Shown: piece after piece, positions 6,878 through 12,384 of the stretch
How positions within the stretch are numbered: position 1 is the stretch's first letter
Layout: each line of letters begins with the position of its first letter
Origin: Alphaproteobacteria bacterium
GTDB taxonomy: Bacteria; Pseudomonadota; Alphaproteobacteria; RS24
Reading direction: 5' to 3'
Length of the DNA: 12,384 nt
NCBI GenBank assembly: GCA_022428185.1
Contig: JAKMCZ010000275.1
Coordinates: 1-12,384 of the forward strand
The notes under the pieces: generated by a model
Database searches by the model: none
What the model was told of the DNA's origin: nothing
The model's input: only the letters and a program-made list of their open reading frames with translations
Translations under genes and position numbers: made by a program

Positions 6878-8323
6878 TTAATCATTGAGCCGCGCCACGC
6901 GCAGCACTTCTTCCATTGTTGTTTCTCCGGCGGCAACCAGCGCGCGCCCGCTCTCAGCGAGCAGAGGCTGGTCGGCAAACGCATGCGCTTCGATTTGCTG
7001 CTCGGTCGCACCATCGGCAATCATTTGCCGCACAGCGTCATCTACGCAGAAGAGTTCAAAAATGCCGATACGACCCCGATAGCCGATATTCTGGCAAGAC
7101 GGGCAACCGACCGGCTTGTGACTGGCTTCCGTGTCGGTCGTGTCAGGGGTTTTGCAATCAGGACACAAGCGACGCACCAGCCTTTGCGCTAGCACCAACC
7201 TTAAAGATGATGACAGCAAAAGCGGCTCAATGCCCATATCCATCAGGCGTGTCACTGCCGCAGCGGCACTGTTTGTGTGCACGGTGGACAGTACGACATG
7301 GCCGGTCAGGCTGGCTTGCACTGCGATTTCCGCCGTTTCCTTGTCGCGTATCTCACCAACCATCACCGTGTCAGGGTCTTGGCGCAAAATCGACCGCAGG
7401 CCATCTGCAAAGGTCATGCCAATTTTCGGATTGACCTGCGTCTGGCTGATGCCATGCAGCGCATACTCGACCGGGTCTTCGACCGTCATAATGTTGCGTG
7501 AAATATCGTTCATCAAGCTGAGTGCCGAGTAAAGCGTCGTTGTTTTGCCCGAGCCTGTCGGGCCTGTCACCAGAACAATGCCGTTCGGTTCGCGCAATGC
7601 GGCTTCGAACAAGCTTTGCATCTCGGCCCGCATGCCCAAATCTTCGAGGCCGAAAAACGCATTATCCTTATCGAGCAAACGCATGACCACGCGCTCGCCA
7701 TACCGAATAGGCAGGGTGGAAACCCGCACATCATAAGTTTTGCCGCCCAAACTCAGCGATAGACGTCCATCTTGCGGTAGACGCTTTTCGGCAATATCAA
7801 GCCGCGACATAACTTTGATACGCGACACGAGATAAGGTGCAAGCTTGGGCGATAAAGACGCTATTTCCTTCAATATGCCGTCGACACGCAGGCGCACAAT
7901 GACATTGTTTTCGAACGGCTCTAAATGCACATCAGACGCGCCGCTGCGAAGGGCTTCGCTGAGCAGGCTGTTCAACAGGCGGATAACCGGTGCATCATCA
8001 TCACCGGCCAACAAATCAGCGGAATGTTCAACGCCTTGCACAATGGCATCAAAGTCATCGGCCAGCCCTTCGGCATCGGTTTGTTCGCTATCTTCTTCAA
8101 ACGAGCGGCGGGCATAAAGCTCAGATAAAATATCGTCAAAACGGCTCTGTGAAACTTCTTCCACCGTCGTAATCTGATGGTTGCGCGCCACTTCAACAAT
8201 CATGTCGCGATTGGCGGCATCGCTTATATGAAGCACGGCCCCATTATCGGACGCGCCGAGCGCAAGGCCAAACTCGCGGGCGAAGCGATAGGGCAGTTTG
8301 ACCGTTTCTTCAGCGGCGCTCAT
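6878..8323 (-). CDS. gspE: Type II secretion system ATPase GspE
   Basis: This encodes 481 residues. The order is an N-terminal N1E domain (about 8-75) that binds GspL, an acidic linker (about 77-110), a PAS-like N2E domain and a RecA-like ATPase domain. Walker A is GPTGSGKTT (254-262); the Asp box is VEDPVEYAL (281-289); Walker B is DTVMVGEIRD (318-327) with its Glu; the His box is LTGHVVLSTVHTNSA (339-353). A zinc-binding tetracysteine follows, CPDC (387-390) and CPSC (407-410), typical of GspE. All catalytic motifs are present, so it should be an active hexameric motor on the cytoplasmic face that drives pseudopilin assembly. The start overlaps the end of gspD by 14 bases and has an AAAGG ribosome-binding site. 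Confidence 0.98.
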   Translation of the reverse strand: MSAAEETVKLPYRFAREFGLALGASDNGAVLHISDAANRDMIVEVARNHQITTVEEVSQSRFDDILSELYARRSFEEDSEQTDAEGLADDFDAIVQGVEHSADLLAGDDDAPVIRLLNSLLSEALRSGASDVHLEPFENNVIVRLRVDGILKEIASLSPKLAPYLVSRIKVMSRLDIAEKRLPQDGRLSLSLGGKTYDVRVSTLPIRYGERVVMRLLDKDNAFFGLEDLGMRAEMQSLFEAALREPNGIVLVTGPTGSGKTTTLYSALSLMNDISRNIMTVEDPVEYALHGISQTQVNPKIGMTFADGLRSILRQDPDTVMVGEIRDKETAEIAVQASLTGHVVLSTVHTNSAAAAVTRLMDMGIEPLLLSSSLRLVLAQRLVRRLCPDCKTPDTTDTEASHKPVGCPSCQNIGYRGRIGIFELFCVDDAVRQMIADGATEQQIEAHAFADQPLLAESGRALVAAGETTMEEVLRVARLND

Positions 8324-10235
8324 TGCCTTTGCCTTTGTTTCTTATCAGCGCGTCGATGTCGATATCGGGAATACCTTCGCCATCAAGGCCGCGCATCGTG
8401 TTGAACTGGCGCGTGGTGACGCTCTCAGCATCTTCAGCCGAGCGCACAATGGTCGGGCGCAGGAAAATCATCAGATTAGTTTTTTCATTGGCGCGCCCTG
8501 AAGAGCGGAACAAATGTCCGAGCAGGGGAATACTGCCAAGCAGGGGGATACGGTCAACCGTCACGCGCTCGTCTTGGCGCACAAGGCCTCCAAGCACGAC
8601 AACCTCGCCATTGCCGACGCGAACCGTGGTTTCCATTTCGCGCTTTGAGGTAATCAATTCGGTCGAACCGCTGACCAGCGGGCCGGTTACAGACGATACT
8701 TCCTGTCGGATTTTAAGGCGAATGTCGCCGTCATCATTGATTTGCGGCTGCACATCAAGCTGCACGCCGACATTTTTGCGATCAATGGTGCGGAACGGAT
8801 TGCTGTTGGAACTGCCCAAAGCTTCGCCCGTGGTAATCGGAATTTCTTGCCCGACAATGAAGCTCGCCTTCTCATTATCCAGTGTCATAATGGACGGGGT
8901 GGAGAGAATATTGCTGCTCACATCACGCTGTAGCGCGTTCAAAATAACCCCGAACACGCTGCCATCGCTGCGGGTGGTGCCGGCACCGACAATCAATCCG
9001 CGACTGCCCAGAAAACTGTCCAGCGCGCGCGAGCGCAGCAGCCCTTTAATGCTGCTACCGCTGTCGTCTCCATTATCGCCCTCGGCAATAATCGCGCCGG
9101 TGGTGGCGAGAATATTTGGTGCCGAGGTTCCGTAATTGGTGACGGTGAAAGGAATGGTCGTATCGCGCCCGCCCGCCATTAAATATTGCACGCCCAAATC
9201 ACGCGACGCATTGTCAGAAACCTCAACGATAATTGCTTCGACCAGAACTTGCGGCTGCGCCGTATCCAGTTCGTCAATCACATCGGCAATCCATTTTTGC
9301 GTTTCGCTGTCAGCATTGACGATGATGGCGTTATTGGCGGCATAGGCTGAAATGGTGACGTCGCCTGCCGAGGTCGTGCCTTCCTGCGCTTTCGCATTGG
9401 CGAGGGTTTGCAGCATGGGCAGCATGCTTTCGGCAGAGCCATATTTCAGCTTATGCACGCGAATGGCGCTGCCGGACAGGCTCTGCTCGTCAATCGAGCG
9501 CAAAATCGGCACATAATAATCCAGCGCCTCGGCATAGCCGCGCACAATCAGCGTGTTGCCGCCTTTAACCGGAATGGCGCGTAAAGCGAGATTGCGTTTC
9601 GCATTGCTGCCTTGCGACGTTATCAAATCATCAAGCACGCGCGCCATAGCCAGCGCCGAGGTGTTTTGTAAAACCAGCGTTCGGGTCTCTGACTTATCCT
9701 GGTCCATATCGGCAATCAGCTTGGCAATCTTGCCGACATTGCCGCCGAAATCGGTAACGATAATTTTGCGTTGGCCCTTGGCGAAGCTGGCACTGCTTTT
9801 CTTATTCACCAAAGGCTTTACCGCATTGAACACCATGGTCGGGTCGACAAATTTAATGTCGAAAACGCGGGTTACATAGCCGTCACCGGCCAACGGCGCG
9901 CTTTGGCTGGCATCGCGCATGGCTTCGTCCACAGGCACGATTTTGAAACCGCCCGATGCCAGCGGCACGGCAGAAAATTTATTGATTTTCAACACTGATT
10001 TCAAAATTTCAACCAAGCTATCGCGGTCGACGCGCGATTGCGAGAAGATATCAACCTTGCCGCGCACGCGCGGATCGATGATGAAGGTGATACCGGTTTC
10101 GAGCGCAATATCTTTAATAAACACGCGCAAATCGGCATTTTGATAATTCAGGCCGCTATTGCCCTGCGCATTGCCCGACATCGGCGCGACAAGCAGGGCG
10201 CTGAGTAAAACGGCAAAGGCGACCAAACGGTGCAT
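8310..10235 (-). CDS. gspD: Type II secretion system secretin GspD
   Basis: This encodes 641 residues. A signal peptide (about 1-24, cut near GNAQ) is followed by the N0 domain (about 26-103), N1 to N3 (about 120-335) and the secretin beta-barrel domain (about 335-600). Hallmarks are DVSSNILSTPSIMTLDNEKA, VGQEIPITTG (461-470), the GVQLDVQPQIN strand (490-500) and IPLLGSIPLLGHLFRS (563-578). It forms the 15- or 16-subunit outer-membrane channel; its N0 domain binds GspC. After the conserved FLRPTIVR only 43 residues remain, of which about 22 follow the FNTMRG segment. This leaves little room for the classical C-terminal S-domain that binds pilotins such as PulS. The ATG overlaps the gspC TAA by one base (TAATG) and has a GGGAG ribosome-binding site. 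Confidence 0.98.
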   Translation of the reverse strand: MHRLVAFAVLLSALLVAPMSGNAQGNSGLNYQNADLRVFIKDIALETGITFIIDPRVRGKVDIFSQSRVDRDSLVEILKSVLKINKFSAVPLASGGFKIVPVDEAMRDASQSAPLAGDGYVTRVFDIKFVDPTMVFNAVKPLVNKKSSASFAKGQRKIIVTDFGGNVGKIAKLIADMDQDKSETRTLVLQNTSALAMARVLDDLITSQGSNAKRNLALRAIPVKGGNTLIVRGYAEALDYYVPILRSIDEQSLSGSAIRVHKLKYGSAESMLPMLQTLANAKAQEGTTSAGDVTISAYAANNAIIVNADSETQKWIADVIDELDTAQPQVLVEAIIVEVSDNASRDLGVQYLMAGGRDTTIPFTVTNYGTSAPNILATTGAIIAEGDNGDDSGSSIKGLLRSRALDSFLGSRGLIVGAGTTRSDGSVFGVILNALQRDVSSNILSTPSIMTLDNEKASFIVGQEIPITTGEALGSSNSNPFRTIDRKNVGVQLDVQPQINDDGDIRLKIRQEVSSVTGPLVSGSTELITSKREMETTVRVGNGEVVVLGGLVRQDERVTVDRIPLLGSIPLLGHLFRSSGRANEKTNLMIFLRPTIVRSAEDAESVTTRQFNTMRGLDGEGIPDIDIDALIRNKGKGNERR

Positions 10236-11071
10236 TATCGGCTCCCGAGTAAATTGCGCAGCGCGGCAGCGTCAAAACTGCGGGTCAGGCGTTCATCTTG
10301 GCGCATAATATCGAGCGTGATGGTGCTGGCGTTTTGCGCCCGTGCAATCGCATCGACCAAAAGCGCACGCGAATTGACCGGCTTGCCATTTATCGCGGCA
10401 ATCATATCACCCGCCGCCAAGCCCGCTGTTTTCAAAAGCACGCCTGTGCCATTACTGCCAATGCTGACACCATCAGTGCTGAAATTCAGATCGAGCGCGG
10501 CGAGCACGCTTTCGTCAAATGAATTGCGCGCCAGCAAACTGCGCTGGCGGCGTTGCTTGGCATCAAACAGATAAATCGCGCCGGACTCGCCATTGGCAAT
10601 CACTTCGATGCGGTCAGCAAATATGCCGGTCACGCGAACCCCGTTTTTCAGCTTCATGCCCGGACTGACGGTCTTTTGAACGCCACCATTCATCGCAATA
10701 ATCGCTGAACCGCGCCCGTTTGAGGTTGGACGGGTGCCGAAAAGTTTGATTTTCACATTTATTTCGGCGGTATTTGCGCCGCTGCCGTCTAAGGCGCGGA
10801 AAAACACTTGTTCTGCCAGTGAGTTAACAGTTCCGCCGCTGCCTGTTGGTGTGGTCGTTGGGGCTATGTTTTGCGACGAAACCGCCTGATGGTCGGGGGC
10901 GATGGCAGATAGAAATAAGGTTGAGGCGGAATAGGCAATCGCCGCGACCAGAGCCGCTTCTAACGCGAAACGCGATAAGGACGACAAGCGAGAAAACGCA
11001 CCGAACCGCAATCGCGATATCAGCGCGCCGCTTTTTTGACGCCATAATTCTGTGCGCTCGGATACAGACAT
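10235..11071 (-). CDS. gspC: Type II secretion system protein GspC, with a PDZ domain
   Basis: This encodes 278 residues from the ATG at 11071; a TTG (11086) or GTG (11080) a few codons upstream is possible, but purine-rich AGAG/GGAG sequence lies just before the ATG. The layout is a cytoplasmic N-terminus, one membrane helix (about 35-57), a proline- and threonine-rich linker, the homology region (about 105-170, with LFGTRP and VTGIFADRIEVI) and a C-terminal PDZ domain (about 195-275, with GVLLKTAGLAAGDMIAAINGKPV). GspC bridges the envelope: its homology region binds the N0 domain of GspD, and the PDZ domain may take part in substrate selection. PDZ-type and coiled-coil-type GspC proteins both exist; this one is the PDZ type. 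It is the first gene of the operon, 122 bases downstream of the DUF442 gene. Confidence 0.95.
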   Translation of the reverse strand: MSVSERTELWRQKSGALISRLRFGAFSRLSSLSRFALEAALVAAIAYSASTLFLSAIAPDHQAVSSQNIAPTTTPTGSGGTVNSLAEQVFFRALDGSGANTAEINVKIKLFGTRPTSNGRGSAIIAMNGGVQKTVSPGMKLKNGVRVTGIFADRIEVIANGESGAIYLFDAKQRRQRSLLARNSFDESVLAALDLNFSTDGVSIGSNGTGVLLKTAGLAAGDMIAAINGKPVNSRALLVDAIARAQNASTITLDIMRQDERLTRSFDAAALRNLLGSR

Positions 11072-11193
11072 AAACTCCACTCTCAAACAGCCATAAACGT
11101 CGGCCTTAAAACCCTTAAAGTCAATGCCAGCCTTATGGAATTATTGGTTTATTTCAAATGGCGCGATGGTTCAAGCGGCCATTATGCAACCCT
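11072..11193 (-). promoter_or_regulatory. Gap upstream of gspC, probable T2SS promoter or leader region
   Basis: This is the only sizeable gap before the operon, so a promoter for gspC-N is expected here unless it is read through from the DUF442 gene. On the minus strand there are TTGAAC, TTGAAA and TTGACT hexamers but no convincing -10 partner at the right spacing, and I see no terminator after the DUF442 gene. Two near-identical octamers in direct orientation, CCTTAAAA (11104-11111) and CCTTAAAG (11113-11120), nine bases apart, could be a regulator site or chance. Confidence 0.35.
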
Positions 11194-11532
11194 TTAAGCG
11201 GTGCGATAGGCCTGCGCCATATCAAATAATGAGGCGCAACGCGCGCCCGAGCGGCAATAAGCCAAAATCGGCTTTTCTGCGCTATCGAGAATGTCGGCCA
11301 ATTGCCGTGCATCGTCATCGGTCAACGCGCCGCTGATAACCGGCTGATAGATAATCGGCACATTTTTGGCTTCTGCTATCGATTTCAGGCTGTCAAAGGG
11401 CACAGCGCCGTCTTCGCTATCAGGGCGATTGCAGATTATGGTTTTGAAACCGGCGGCAATCGCCGCTTCGAGGTCGTTGGCGTTGATTTGCCCATGAACG
11501 GCAAAATCTTCGGTAAGAAAGTTTTCTTGCAT
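11194..11532 (-). CDS. DUF442 (TIGR01244-type) rhodanese/phosphatase-like protein
   Basis: This encodes 112 residues, a stand-alone DUF442 domain. Family signatures are FAVHGQINANDLEAAIAAGFKTIICNRPDSE in the first third and the active-site loop AYCRSGARC (91-99), with Cys93 as the likely nucleophile and Arg98 closing the loop. The Cys-to-Arg spacing (C-R-S-G-A-R) is that of rhodanese-type loops, not the longer CX5R of classical protein phosphatases. DUF442 domains fused to sulfur dioxygenases, as in Blh, have been linked to sulfide detoxification, so sulfur transfer is a plausible role; phosphatase activity is the older annotation. Here there is no sulfur gene beside it. Residue 99, usually Ser or Thr-like in this motif, is Cys. 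The start at 11532 has only a weak ribosome-binding site. It is cytoplasmic, with no signal peptide. Confidence 0.88.
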   Translation of the reverse strand: MQENFLTEDFAVHGQINANDLEAAIAAGFKTIICNRPDSEDGAVPFDSLKSIAEAKNVPIIYQPVISGALTDDDARQLADILDSAEKPILAYCRSGARCASLFDMAQAYRTA

Positions 11533-11570
11533 GTCACTATCGCTTCACAATCGTTCTGGATAATAGCGTT

Positions 11571-11600
11571 TTTATATCCTTTTGTCCGTATTGACTGCAA
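11571..11600 (-). promoter_or_regulatory. Candidate sigma70-type promoter for the DUF442 gene
   Basis: Read on the minus strand, TTGCAG (11600-11595) and TATAAA (11576-11571) are separated by 18 bases, with the expected transcription start about 30 bases before the ATG at 11532. The -10 is a good match and the -35 is weak. Confidence 0.4.
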
Positions 11601-11619
11601 TAAGGCTTGAATTGATACG
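11591..11619 (+). promoter_or_regulatory. Weak candidate promoter for the LolA-like gene
   Basis: On the plus strand a good -35 hexamer, TTGACT (11591-11596), is followed 17 bases later by a poor -10, GATACG (11614-11619). The -35 overlaps the candidate -35 of the divergent promoter, as is common between divergent genes. The -10 match is too weak for a firm call; another -35 option is TTGAAT at 11607-11612. Confidence 0.25.
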
Positions 11620-11648
11620 ATATTTTGCGTCTTAATAGGCGTGTATTC

Positions 11649-11653
11649 GGAGG
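11649..11653 (+). promoter_or_regulatory. Strong ribosome-binding site of the LolA-like gene
   Basis: GGAGG ends seven bases before the ATG at 11661. This fixes the start there and not at the in-frame ATG three codons later. Confidence 0.85.
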
Positions 11654-11660
11654 TTTTGTA

Positions 11661-12384
11661 ATGTTGCGAATGAATATCCTTCGGCCTGTGTTTGCCGGAT
11701 TGGCAGCGGCGGTTTTAATGCTGTCATCAGTATGGTCACCCGCCCAAGCGCAAAATGGTGAAGAGGTTATGCTGGAAGCCAACGCGGTGATGGGCTATTT
11801 CCCTGCCGCTGTTGCTGAGGTCAACCTGACCACAGGCAAAGGAAACAAGAAGCGCCAACGGCTTTTGCGTTTGGTCAGTAAACAAAGCGATGGGCGTCGC
11901 CAGCTTATTGCAACCTTCCGCGAACCGGAATCCGTGCGCGGTGTCGGCTTTTCAACCGAACTGGATATTGCGACAGATGAGCGACAAAGCTGGGTCTATC
12001 TGCCATCTTTGGGACGGGTGCGCGAATTAAAGGGCAATCAGCAACATGAGAGCTTTTTTGGGTCAGATTTCTCCTATAGCGATTTGATGGGCCGCGACGC
12101 GGCTCAAGATACGCACAAGTTGACCGGGCAAGACGACAAATTTTTCAACATTACCAGCACGCCAAAAAGCAAGAATGATGCTTATTCAAGGCTCGATTAT
12201 AAAATCGCCAAAAGCGACAATACCATTCGCGAAATCACGTTTTATGACCGCAAAGGCAATGCACTGAAGCGGTTGAGCAATATTGATTTCGAGAAAGTTG
12301 ACGGTGTTCCGGTGCTGCTGAAATCGCAAATGGAAAATTTGAAAAGCGGTTCGATGACACTGCTCGATCGCACCGGTATTCAGG
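11661..12384 (+). CDS. LolA-like outer-membrane lipoprotein-sorting family protein, N-terminal part (3' end outside window)
   Basis: 241 codons are visible without a stop, and the gene runs off the right edge. A clear Sec signal peptide (residues 1-30, hydrophobic core about 10-24, cut after AQA) exports it to the periplasm. The mature part resembles the LolA-like family often annotated as outer membrane lipoprotein-sorting protein (PF17131 type): WVYLPSLGRVREL (111-123), SFFGSDFSYSDL (131-142) and the later YDRKGNALKRL segment are its typical landmarks. These proteins have the open beta-sheet fold of LolA/LolB and probably bind a lipid or other hydrophobic ligand. They often sit next to an RND/MMPL-type exporter gene, which may lie just beyond the window. 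It is distinct from true LolA, which lacks the GSDFSY motif. Family call from memory of motifs; the specific substrate is unknown. Confidence 0.85.
   Translation, partial: MLRMNILRPVFAGLAAAVLMLSSVWSPAQAQNGEEVMLEANAVMGYFPAAVAEVNLTTGKGNKKRQRLLRLVSKQSDGRRQLIATFREPESVRGVGFSTELDIATDERQSWVYLPSLGRVRELKGNQQHESFFGSDFSYSDLMGRDAAQDTHKLTGQDDKFFNITSTPKSKNDAYSRLDYKIAKSDNTIREITFYDRKGNALKRLSNIDFEKVDGVPVLLKSQMENLKSGSMTLLDRTGIQ

Noticed and set aside
6916..7532. Overlapping plus-strand frames of 172 and 133 codons opposite gspE
   Set aside because: They cover the Walker B, His-box and tetracysteine regions of gspE on the other strand; their composition is that of a reverse-frame shadow.
8323..9135. Plus-strand open frame of 270 codons opposite gspD
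   Set aside because: It lies wholly antisense to the conserved secretin domain and has low-complexity Ser/Arg/Pro-rich composition with no domain; it is a shadow of gspD codon usage.
11537..11782. Minus-strand frame of 81 codons across the divergent promoter region
   Set aside because: It overlaps the signal-peptide region of the LolA-like gene, which has a GGAGG site and a convincing protein; the minus-strand frame has neither.

Overview
This window is dominated by one minus-strand operon encoding a type II secretion system (T2SS). It reads right to left as gspC-D-E-F-G-I-J-K-L-M-N and ends in a small predicted lipoprotein gene (about 11071 down to 508). All eleven gsp genes are intact. Neighbours overlap by 1, 4 or 14 bases or are separated by at most 9 bases, so transcription and translation are probably coupled. 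The protein families and gene order suggest a Gram-negative proteobacterium. I lean towards an alphaproteobacterium because of the overall style of the proteins and the stand-alone DUF442 protein, but this is an inference, not a demonstration.

Layout. Positions 1-453 (+) hold the C-terminal 150 codons of a very acidic, unrecognised protein, in DNA visibly richer in A+T than the rest. A bidirectional terminator hairpin (480-509) separates it from the convergent T2SS operon. The operon fills 508-11071. A 122-base gap (11072-11193) lies upstream of gspC. Next comes a minus-strand gene for a DUF442 (rhodanese/phosphatase-like) protein (11194-11532). A divergent promoter region (11533-11660) leads into a plus-strand gene for an exported LolA-like protein that runs off the right edge (11661-12384).

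How the genes work together. GspD is the outer-membrane secretin. GspC links it to the inner-membrane platform of GspF, GspL and GspM, which is powered by the ATPase GspE. GspG is the major pseudopilin; GspI, GspJ and GspK are minor, tip-forming pseudopilins. GspN is an accessory subunit of unclear role. The prepilin peptidase (gspO) is not in the window and must be encoded elsewhere. gspH, normally between gspG and gspI, is absent: those two genes overlap by one base.

The core is a known machine. The parts worth a second look are the operon-terminal lipoprotein, the missing gspH, a GspL with a much reduced cytoplasmic domain, a GspD with a very short C-terminal tail, and the acidic protein at the left edge as a possible secreted substrate. 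I found no CRISPR array, insertion sequence, tRNA, rRNA or clearly novel system.
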